Shown: positions 21,554 through 28,553 of the stretch, in pieces
Layout: the number at the start of each line of letters is the position of its first letter
Position numbering within the stretch: the first letter of the stretch is position 1
Source: Levilactobacillus bambusae
GTDB lineage: Bacteria; Bacillota; Bacilli; Lactobacillales; Lactobacillaceae
Length of the DNA: 38,363 nucleotides
Reading direction: 5' to 3'
Assembly: GCF_003124125.1 (NCBI RefSeq)
Contig: NZ_QCXQ01000006.1
Span: 185,848 to 224,210, forward strand
The notes under the pieces: model-generated
The model's database searches: none
Told to the model about the DNA's origin: nothing
Seen by the model: only the letters and a program-made list of their open reading frames with translations
Program-made: the position numbers and the translations under genes

Positions 21554-23332
21554 ATGCTAAAATTAGCGCTATCGGGGTTTGAGAGTCGATTTCGGGATTA
21601 TTTGGTGTTATTTTCCGGGTTAATCATGTCGAGTGCCATCTTTTATCTGTTTGAGAGTTTGGCCACAAATAACGCCTTTATTAAAGCGAATGCAATTGTT
21701 TCAGGGGGACAAATAATTTTTCAGCTTGGCGCCGTTTTATTGGGAATTATTACGTTTGTCTACGTGATGTACGCAAATTCGTTCTTACTCCAACTCCGTC
21801 AACATGACTATGGGTTGTTTATGATGTTAGGGGCCAAGCAAAGTCGAATTGGGCAACTTATCCTATTAGAAACATTAGTGGTCGGCGTCATGTCAACGAT
21901 CATCGGGGTTTTCGTCGGATTAGCTCTAACCCAAATTTTAGGAAATGCCTTAATGGCTCACTTAGGGCTTACTGTGCAACATTTTTCGGCGTTTAATGGA
22001 ACGGCAATTATTAGTACACTAGTTTTTTACCTAATTTTATTTGTGATTGCTGGTGGAATGAACGTTTGGCATATGACGCGAACCAGTGCTTTGAAGCTGC
22101 TGCAGAAAAATGATTTGGCAGATACGGTTGTTATTCGTCCATGGCGTCAGTTAGCCGAGATGATTATGGGACTTCTCTTGCTTGCCATAGGGTACACCGC
22201 GATGGCCTACCTTACGACGTTACAATTAACGGCAATTCCGATTGCCTTAGTGACCATTGTTTTAGGAACTTACTTTATTTTTCATTCGGGATGTACGTGG
22301 TTAATTGTCCGTATGCAAAATACCAATTTTGCCAGTCGGGGATTAAGAAGCTTTACCTTGGCGCAGTTGGCCTTTCGGATTAAGCAGTATACTAAAATCT
22401 TGTCCATTGTGACCATTTTATTTGCGATGGCCTTAGGGGCAATTACGGTTGGGTTGGGTTATCAGAACCAAATCCCAGAAATGGCACAAACAATGACCCC
22501 CTATACGATGGGGATTGCGAATCCAACGGTTAAACAGGTTCGTGACGTGAACCGGTTAAACTTGAGTGATAAAGTGAGCTACCAGCAAAAACAGGTGGGT
22601 AAACAGCTAGTTGTTAGCGACCGCCAGTTTACCCAACATCCGCTATTAGCGACTAAACCCATGGACTTAGATCATGGGGGAGCCAAGTTTGAAACTTACC
22701 GAATGACCCTTCACCAGTTGAAGGTTAATCCTTCCGGATACAGTATGATACAAAACGGGTCATTGCAGGCGCTGCCAGTCAAGGTGGTTTCGGACAGGCA
22801 ATTTAACCGTTTGGCTCAGCCAAAGACAACGCTGCTAATTTTCCGGGTTCGGGATTTGGCTCAGTCACAGTCAGATTTAAAGCGGCTGGCTGCAAGTTTG
22901 CCATACTCTGAGGATCAGCTTGGGGGAGCTTACTCACAGTATCAAATGGGAAAATCAGTCTTTGGCGGGATGGCCTTTATGGGGCTCTTTCTCGGAATTG
23001 CCTTCTTAGCTATGTTTGCTAGCTGCTTAATGTTCAAAATTTTGAGTGGTGCATCAACGGATCAGCGCCGATATGACATGCTGTATAAGCTAGGTGCACA
23101 ACGGCAACAATTATCAGCTGCCATGGCCAAAGAGATTGGGTTTTTATTCGCACTTCCTGGTATACTGGGAATTGTACATGTGTTGTTTGGTTTACAACTA
23201 TTCAAACCAATTATGTTAAATCCCTATAATCAGTTAGGGTTGCCATTTGGGATCTTTTTGATTTTATATGGTGTCTACTACTTGGTTACGGTATGGCTGT
23301 ACCGGCAGTTGGTCTTGACGAAACGCACTTAG
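21554..23332 (+). CDS. FtsX-family ABC permease, BceB-like
   Basis: A 592-residue permease with about ten membrane helices. They run roughly at 15-35, 53-73, 100-125, 142-165, 192-212, 218-240, 274-298, 475-500, 528-548 and 556-578. A loop of about 170 residues lies between helices 7 and 8. This 7 + large extracellular domain + 3 layout is that of BceB-type peptide-resistance transporters, although BceB is somewhat longer. The loop has no cysteine or obvious metal motif and probably sets substrate choice. It starts at an ATG with GGGGGG upstream, 15 bases after the ATPase gene. Confidence 0.88.
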   Translation: MLKLALSGFESRFRDYLVLFSGLIMSSAIFYLFESLATNNAFIKANAIVSGGQIIFQLGAVLLGIITFVYVMYANSFLLQLRQHDYGLFMMLGAKQSRIGQLILLETLVVGVMSTIIGVFVGLALTQILGNALMAHLGLTVQHFSAFNGTAIISTLVFYLILFVIAGGMNVWHMTRTSALKLLQKNDLADTVVIRPWRQLAEMIMGLLLLAIGYTAMAYLTTLQLTAIPIALVTIVLGTYFIFHSGCTWLIVRMQNTNFASRGLRSFTLAQLAFRIKQYTKILSIVTILFAMALGAITVGLGYQNQIPEMAQTMTPYTMGIANPTVKQVRDVNRLNLSDKVSYQQKQVGKQLVVSDRQFTQHPLLATKPMDLDHGGAKFETYRMTLHQLKVNPSGYSMIQNGSLQALPVKVVSDRQFNRLAQPKTTLLIFRVRDLAQSQSDLKRLAASLPYSEDQLGGAYSQYQMGKSVFGGMAFMGLFLGIAFLAMFASCLMFKILSGASTDQRRYDMLYKLGAQRQQLSAAMAKEIGFLFALPGILGIVHVLFGLQLFKPIMLNPYNQLGLPFGIFLILYGVYYLVTVWLYRQLVLTKRT

Positions 23333-23366
23333 TCCAAAGCTGATGGAAGAGGTGAAAAATGTCACC

Positions 23367-23741
23367 ATGCAATTTGATTTTAATAGCACCGATCCCCTCT
23401 ATCGTCAGGTAGCTGCTCAGATTGAGGATGCCATTTTTTCGGGGAGTTTTAGTGAGGGGAGTCAGGTTCCGTCAACAACGGAAATTTCAAAGGAATTTCA
23501 TATTAACCCTGCGACAGTATTGAAGGGAATGAACCTGCTCGTTGATCAAGGATTAGTTGAAAAACGCCGGGGGCTAGGGATGTTTGTTACCCGGGGCGCA
23601 CAGGAAACCATTCGAGAGGATCGGCGTAATCAATTTTTTAGTAATGATGTTCAAAAACTCGTTGCGGAGGCAAAGCAATTAGCCTTGTCTGCGGACGAGG
23701 TTTTGTCATTAGTTAAACGGGGGTATGAAGAACATGAGTAG
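23367..23741 (+). CDS. GntR-family transcriptional regulator, YtrA subfamily
   Basis: A 124-residue one-domain regulator: an N-terminal GntR winged helix (QFDFNSTDPLYRQVAAQIEDAI..., EISKEFHINPATVLKGMNLLVDQGLVEKRRGLGMFV, about 1-75) and a short helical tail of about 50 residues. That tail is the mark of the YtrA subfamily, which lacks a large ligand domain. YtrA-type repressors commonly control ABC transporter operons that respond to cell-wall antibiotics. The start at 23367 follows the GGAAGAGGTG site; the ATG at 23343 has none. It lies between two ABC systems and its end overlaps the next ATPase gene. Confidence 0.9.
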   Translation: MQFDFNSTDPLYRQVAAQIEDAIFSGSFSEGSQVPSTTEISKEFHINPATVLKGMNLLVDQGLVEKRRGLGMFVTRGAQETIREDRRNQFFSNDVQKLVAEAKQLALSADEVLSLVKRGYEEHE

Positions 23742-24612
23742 TGGAATTGAAATCCAACACCTATCTAAACAATACGAAAAAAAAACAATTTTACACGATA
23801 TTAATTTAAAATTTGAGCCCAAGACCATATATGGTCTGCTGGGTCGAAACGGGGCCGGAAAAAGTACGTTACTCGGGTTAATTAGCGACCGAATTTTTCC
23901 AACGCAGGGTCGGATACTGTTTAACGCAGAGATGATTCATGATAACGATCAGATCCTGGGGCAATTTTACCTGATGAGCGAGGTTGATTTATACCCCAAT
24001 CGGCGTCGAGTTCGACAGCTATTCAGGGATACGGAGCAGCTTTATGGTGAATTCAACCGAAAATATGCGGATGAACTAGTAAAAAAATTCGGTTTGGACG
24101 ATAGCAGCCAGTACGGTAAACTATCTACGGGTTACCGTACTATCGTTAAATTGATTATTGCGCTTTGCGTACCCGCAACCTATATTTTCTTGGACGAACC
24201 CGTTTTAGGGTTAGACGCTAATCACCGGGATATTTTTTACCGGGAATTAGTTGAGACGTATACGGAACGTCCTAGAACGTTTGTGATTTCAACCCACCTT
24301 ATCGAGGAAATTGCGAACCTGATTGAACAGGTGGTCGTGATTAAAAGCGGACGCGTCTTAGTTGACGACAGTAGCGAAGCCTTAATTGCAGAATCCTATG
24401 CGATTACCGGGCCCAAGAACGTCGTGGATTCGTTTGTTTCTGGATTAAACGTGATTGGTTCAGAAACGTTAGGAAACTTAAAGGCGGCCTATGTGTTTGG
24501 CGCACTCGATGATCGACCAATTCCAGATGTGATTACCATCGAACACATGGACCTCCAAAAACTGTTTGTCAACCTGACGAATGAGGAGGAAACCCAAAAT
24601 GACGCGCTTTAA
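23734..24612 (+). CDS. ABC transporter ATPase, YtrB/CcmA-like, with degenerate motifs
   Basis: A 292-residue ATPase for the ABC-2-like membrane protein encoded next. Walker A GRNGAGKST (37-45), Walker B YIFLDEPVLGLD (150-161) and the H-loop ISTHL (His188) are intact. The Q-loop position reads FYLMSEVDLYP, with Ser where Gln is usual, and the signature is LSTGY (130-134) rather than LSGGQ. About 90 C-terminal residues follow the ATPase core, as in YtrB-type proteins. It overlaps the GntR gene by 8 bases, the standard ytrA-ytrB arrangement. The start at 23734 is preferred over ATG 23725 on ribosome-site spacing. Confidence 0.85.
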   Translation: MSSGIEIQHLSKQYEKKTILHDINLKFEPKTIYGLLGRNGAGKSTLLGLISDRIFPTQGRILFNAEMIHDNDQILGQFYLMSEVDLYPNRRRVRQLFRDTEQLYGEFNRKYADELVKKFGLDDSSQYGKLSTGYRTIVKLIIALCVPATYIFLDEPVLGLDANHRDIFYRELVETYTERPRTFVISTHLIEEIANLIEQVVVIKSGRVLVDDSSEALIAESYAITGPKNVVDSFVSGLNVIGSETLGNLKAAYVFGALDDRPIPDVITIEHMDLQKLFVNLTNEEETQNDAL

Positions 24613-25357
24613 ATCTGTTTTTGCTTACACGTTTAACCGAATGATTCGTCAGTTGGCGGCAACTTTTATCATTGTCCTACTCTTCTTAGTTGCCGTTCCG
24701 CTTTTTTTTGCCGTCATTTCGGGAACCCTTTCCGAATATTCTATTATGGATGCGGTGAGAAGTGGTGTCTATCCCATGGTGGTGGGGTGGTTTTTGATTG
24801 TGATTGGTGCGGAGACCTACCCCCAGTTTAAGATGATGATTCAAAACGGGGTGTCGCGATTAACCTATTGGCGGGCCAAAGTTTGCGCCATTCTGCTAAT
24901 CACTTTCATTGGGACTATTTTCAACTTAGTTTATAATTGGGTTGCGAGGTTTTCAATTTCTGGGATTCACCTTGCCTATAGTCAGTTCTTTACCAACCCG
25001 GCAATGAATATTTTGGTGGACTTTGGGTTTGAATTTTTGATCTTAACGGCGGTTGCAATGACCGCCATGGCTGTTGGAAGTATCTTGAGTTTATTCTCAC
25101 GGCGGGGCCAATTTGCGTGGATTTTTCTGACGCCCATTGCGCTCATTGTGCTGCTGATTTGGCTGATAAACTTTCAAGAACGGGCCGGACTGCTTGATGA
25201 AACGTGGATTGTTAACTTTTTGAAGTTCCTGTTAGGTTTTCGGCAACAGTTTGGTCACTATAACCCGTTAGTGCCAGAGGTTACCCTGGTGATTTATTCC
25301 GGGATTATGGCGGCTGTTTCACGGTTCTTTTTCGGTCAATTAAAGATTAAGAAGTGA
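24599..25357 (+). CDS. ABC-2-type membrane protein, partner of the YtrB-like ATPase
   Basis: A 252-residue integral membrane protein with about six hydrophobic segments (near 17-42, 60-80, 98-118, 140-168, 178-196 and 222-244). No catalytic motif is seen. The start at 24599 is set by GAGGAGGA eight bases upstream and overlaps the ATPase gene by 14 bases, so the two are coupled. Family assignment comes from topology and context, not from a recognised signature. Function presumably export or protection at the envelope together with its ATPase. Confidence 0.75.
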   Translation: MTRFKSVFAYTFNRMIRQLAATFIIVLLFLVAVPLFFAVISGTLSEYSIMDAVRSGVYPMVVGWFLIVIGAETYPQFKMMIQNGVSRLTYWRAKVCAILLITFIGTIFNLVYNWVARFSISGIHLAYSQFFTNPAMNILVDFGFEFLILTAVAMTAMAVGSILSLFSRRGQFAWIFLTPIALIVLLIWLINFQERAGLLDETWIVNFLKFLLGFRQQFGHYNPLVPEVTLVIYSGIMAAVSRFFFGQLKIKK

Positions 25358-25375
25358 TTTTTGGGAGATGAGACA

Positions 25376-26119
25376 ATGGTATCAAGAGAAACGTTAAAAC
25401 GAGAAACCCGGAATCTTTATAGCGGACATTGGGGCCAGGCAATTCGGTTAAATATTCTGCCTATTTTGGGTCGGTTACTCGTTGGAATCCTATTAATGAC
25501 CTTGGCAGTTCTGGTCGCTTTCATAGTCGCATCACACCCAGACTGGCAGCACGTCATGAATCAAGCCTCTGGCAACGGGGACGGAACGTCTAACGGTGGG
25601 AACGGAGTAAGTTCATTTATTTCCGAGGCCATCGGAACTTTTATCTTAGTGGGGATTGGATATACCAGTCTTGATTGGTTTCGGTCGGGTCAGGCACCTG
25701 AAAAACCGTTTCGGGAGGCCTTTAGTACGTTTTCGTCCCGCTACTTTACGTCTACGCTGGCGATTTTTATCTTAACGTTTATTTTTACCACTTTATGGAG
25801 TTTGCTATTTTTAATTCCCGGTTTAATTAAGAGTATTAGCTATTCACAGGCTTATAATATTTACAAAGATAAGGTCGATCACGGTGATGTTAGCTATCTA
25901 GATTGCATTACGGAGAGCCGGCACCTTATGAACGGCCATAAGTGGGCATACTTCTGGCTCCAAATTAGCTTTTGGGGGTGGGGGATCTTGAGCCTTTGTA
26001 CGTTTGGAATTGGGTTTATTTGGCTGATTCCTTATATTAACGGCACCAACATTAACTTTTACCGGCACTTAGTTGACCAAGAAGATCAGACTAAGGCCAA
26101 CGTTCAGGCAGCAGCCTAA
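25376..26119 (+). CDS. DUF975 family integral membrane protein
   Basis: A 247-residue membrane protein with about five helices. The N terminus (SRETLKRETRNLYSGHWGQAIRLNILP) and the middle PGLIKSISYSQAYNIYKDK...ITESRHLMNGHKWAYFWLQISFWGWGIL segment are typical of DUF975. A flexible Gly/Asn-rich stretch (about 62-80) lies after the first helix. The family has no defined biochemistry. It follows the ABC-2 gene by 18 bases in the same direction, and the ATG at 25376 has GGGAG upstream, so it is probably the fifth gene of the cassette. Confidence 0.82.
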   Translation: MVSRETLKRETRNLYSGHWGQAIRLNILPILGRLLVGILLMTLAVLVAFIVASHPDWQHVMNQASGNGDGTSNGGNGVSSFISEAIGTFILVGIGYTSLDWFRSGQAPEKPFREAFSTFSSRYFTSTLAIFILTFIFTTLWSLLFLIPGLIKSISYSQAYNIYKDKVDHGDVSYLDCITESRHLMNGHKWAYFWLQISFWGWGILSLCTFGIGFIWLIPYINGTNINFYRHLVDQEDQTKANVQAAA

Positions 26120-26135
26120 AAATAAGTTGTTCGTT

Positions 26136-26200
26136 TAACCGGACGGAGTTCACCCGTTAAAGTCATGAGGCTTTGCAGGGGAGCTTTGGTCGGTTATTTT
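26136..26200 (+). terminator. Possible terminator after the DUF975 gene
   Basis: TAACCG (26136-26141) can pair with CGGTTA (26191-26196), which is followed by TTTTG; the inner region can form further imperfect pairs. Weak call. Confidence 0.4.
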
Positions 26201-26220
26201 GTTGCGTTTAGGGGCCATCT

Positions 26221-26248
26221 TTGAATGGGAACCGTTTCATGCTAGAAT
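26221..26248 (+). promoter_or_regulatory. Promoter of the DUF2785 gene
   Basis: TTGAAT (26221-26226) and TAGAAT (26243-26248) are 16 bases apart, and the -10 is extended by TGC. It lies 25 bases before the start codon. Confidence 0.65.
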
Positions 26249-26273
26249 TAAGTAAGAAATGGGGGAATTAACA

Positions 26274-27248
26274 ATGGATGATGGAATTAACGACCTGCAA
26301 TCCCAGGTAGCTAACTTAAAGGATCAGCTTGAACGTGGTGAAGTCTTTCAATCATTAGGGAGCCGAATTAAGACGATTCTTGAAGGTATCAGCTACCATT
26401 CAGCAACCCCCGTTAAGATGCCTTCGAGAAGTGATGGTGTCATTGAGCTTAGCGAATCACTAGAGGATCAAATGCAGGCTGAAACTTTAACGGGGATAAG
26501 CGACGAGGCCATTTTAAAATTAATGCAGCACCTGGGGTCCCCGAATCCCGATGTGCGGGATTCCCGGATTTACTTCTTTTTTAACGATGCTTTGCAGATG
26601 CACCTATTGGATTCTGAACAGTTACGCTTGATGGTCAACTACCTGCTGGATCCCCGGGTGATCTATTCGCACGTTTTAGAGGAGGAAAACGATGCCGTTT
26701 TTAAACGGTCCTACGATGTTTTGCTGCTGTCGGTGTTAACGTATGCCGATCGATCAGGGTATGATTTTTTGGATGATGAGACGGTAGATCGAATTGTGAT
26801 CGAAACCATCACGTATGCATTAGCCGAAAAGGATACGCGGGGGTTTGTGGGCAACCGGGGCTGGGCCCACACCTTCTCTCACATTCCTAATCTAATGGAT
26901 GACTTAAGTAAACGTCCCGAATTACCCCGGGCTGATAAATTGCTCATGATGGCGGCTTTTATTGAGCGTTACAAAACATTAACCACCCCGTTAATTTTTG
27001 GTGAGTCGGAACGAATTGCGGGTTACCTCGCTAATCTAGCCAATAAGAATTCATTGTACGAAGACTATTTACTAGTGGCGTTAAAGGAATGGCGCTTGGA
27101 ATTAACCGATCGGAACAAACCAACTACGGAGGGGGCCTGGAACCAAATCTTCAATCGGTCCCGACTGATGTCGGCCATGATGCTTCGTCATGATTTTTCC
27201 GATCGGGTTCAGCGTTACTTAAACTCCGTTATTGATTTTTTAGCTTGA
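26274..27248 (+). CDS. DUF2785 domain protein
   Basis: A 324-residue soluble, mostly helical protein. The family core is recognisable in DTRGFVGNRGWAHTFSHIPNLMDDLSK with the surrounding helices; the first 40 residues contain a short coiled-coil-like segment (LQSQVANLKDQLERGE). No enzymatic motif is known for the family. The start at 26274 has GGGGG eight bases upstream; the ATG at 26259 does not. It appears to be a single-gene unit with its own promoter. Confidence 0.8.
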   Translation: MDDGINDLQSQVANLKDQLERGEVFQSLGSRIKTILEGISYHSATPVKMPSRSDGVIELSESLEDQMQAETLTGISDEAILKLMQHLGSPNPDVRDSRIYFFFNDALQMHLLDSEQLRLMVNYLLDPRVIYSHVLEEENDAVFKRSYDVLLLSVLTYADRSGYDFLDDETVDRIVIETITYALAEKDTRGFVGNRGWAHTFSHIPNLMDDLSKRPELPRADKLLMMAAFIERYKTLTTPLIFGESERIAGYLANLANKNSLYEDYLLVALKEWRLELTDRNKPTTEGAWNQIFNRSRLMSAMMLRHDFSDRVQRYLNSVIDFLA

Positions 27249-27262
27249 TTTTAAGCTTTTTT
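27242..27262 (+). terminator. Short hairpin and T run at the end of the DUF2785 gene
   Basis: AGCTT/AAGCT with loop GATTTT overlaps the stop codon and is followed by five more T residues. The stem is short, so confidence is modest. Confidence 0.4.
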
Positions 27263-27283
27263 ATGGGCCCCTAGTTCAACAAA

Positions 27284-27292
27284 TGGTATACT
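27284..27292 (+). promoter_or_regulatory. Probable ddl promoter (extended -10)
   Basis: TGG-TATACT is an extended -10 lying 37 bases upstream of the ddl ATG. No good -35 is visible. Confidence 0.5.
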
Positions 27293-27329
27293 TAAGGCTA
27301 CGAAACCAAAACGATAGGAGATTTGCGGT

Positions 27330-28469
27330 ATGCAATCAGAGAAAAAATTACACTTGGGCCTTCTTTTTGGTGGCAATTCATCGGAGCATGACGTTTCAAA
27401 GCAGTCTGCACACAACATCTACGATGCTTTAGATAGGGATCGTTACGAGGTCAGCTTATTCTTAATGACCCGTGACGGCTTTATGATGAGCGATGCTGCG
27501 TCGCGGCGTGTTTTTGACGGTGAGCCCGAAGAAGTTGTTGTTGAAGAAGAAATGGCTAAGCTGGATCGGTCAAATCCATTAGCGCCCATTCAAAACTTAG
27601 CGGATGCTAAGGACATTGATGTTTTCTTCCCAATTATTCACGGGAACCTTGGTGAAGATGGTACCATTCAGGGATTGCTTCGCCTCTTACAAAAGCCATA
27701 TGTTGGTAGTGGTATTATGGCCTCAGCAATGTCGTTCGATAAGGATCAGACAAAACAAATGCTGACGATGCACGATATTCGGAATACGAAGTACGTGGTC
27801 ATTACCCCCGAAAACCGGGATGAATGGGACTATAATCGAATTCAAGAAGAACTCGGGGACTTAGTCTTCATTAAACCAGCTAACCAAGGGTCATCCGTGG
27901 GAATTCATAAGGTGACGTCAGAACAGGAATTTATTGATGGGTTAGCCGACGCCTTCCGGTATGACTATAAGATCTTAGTTGAAGAAGCTATTGAGGGGCC
28001 CCGGGAAGTTGAAATTTCGATTTTAGGAAACACCGACCCCAGTGCCTCTCAATTAGGTGCCATTGTTGTCCCTAAGGAGGATGCCTTCTACACGTACGAC
28101 AACAAGTTTGTGGATGCCTCACAGGTTGAGTTTGATGTCCCCGTCGATTTACCAGCTGAGTTAACGGCTGAAATTACCGATATGGGAATGCGGGCATATA
28201 AAGTATTAGGGCTACGTGGAATGGCGCGGATTGACTTCTTAGTTTCCGCAGCGGGAATTCCGTACTTAGGTGAAGTTAATACCTTGCCTGGGTTTACGAA
28301 CATTAGCTTATACCCACAGCTATGGGAAGCTTCAGGAATCAGTTATACGGATCTCATTGATGATTTGATTGAGTTTGCCATTCAAGAATTTGATGCCCAA
28401 AAGAAATTAGCTCATGACTTCGTGTCATTGGATGCTAATTCGGCGGCTGCCACTTATAAGCGTAAGTAG
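27330..28469 (+). CDS. ddl: D-alanine--D-alanine ligase family, predicted D-Ala-D-Lac type
   Basis: ATP-grasp ligase that makes the terminal dipeptide or depsipeptide of the peptidoglycan precursor. The 379-residue protein has LLFGGNSSEHDVS at the N terminus, FPIIHGNLGEDGTIQGLL, the ATP-grasp lysine IKPANQGSSVGI and the metal-binding GEVNTLPGFT near the C terminus. The omega-loop reads FYTYDNKFVD: Lys259-Phe260 take the place of Lys215-Tyr216 of E. coli DdlB. Phe here is the known mark of D-Ala-D-Lac ligases in vancomycin-resistant lactobacilli and Leuconostoc. AGGAG ribosome site; followed by a terminator. Confidence 0.95.
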   Translation: MQSEKKLHLGLLFGGNSSEHDVSKQSAHNIYDALDRDRYEVSLFLMTRDGFMMSDAASRRVFDGEPEEVVVEEEMAKLDRSNPLAPIQNLADAKDIDVFFPIIHGNLGEDGTIQGLLRLLQKPYVGSGIMASAMSFDKDQTKQMLTMHDIRNTKYVVITPENRDEWDYNRIQEELGDLVFIKPANQGSSVGIHKVTSEQEFIDGLADAFRYDYKILVEEAIEGPREVEISILGNTDPSASQLGAIVVPKEDAFYTYDNKFVDASQVEFDVPVDLPAELTAEITDMGMRAYKVLGLRGMARIDFLVSAAGIPYLGEVNTLPGFTNISLYPQLWEASGISYTDLIDDLIEFAIQEFDAQKKLAHDFVSLDANSAAATYKRK

Positions 28470-28496
28470 GCTAGATTAACATTAAAGATATTAAAG

Positions 28497-28534
28497 GAGC
28501 CGGGGTAAAAAGAAATTTTTAACCGGTTCTTTTT
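28497..28534 (+). terminator. Intrinsic terminator after ddl
   Basis: The arms GAGCCGG and CCGGTTC, extended by AAAAA/TTTTT pairing on the loop side, are followed by TTTTT. Confidence 0.7.
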
Positions 28535-28553
28535 GTAGGAAGGGGGCGACAAG

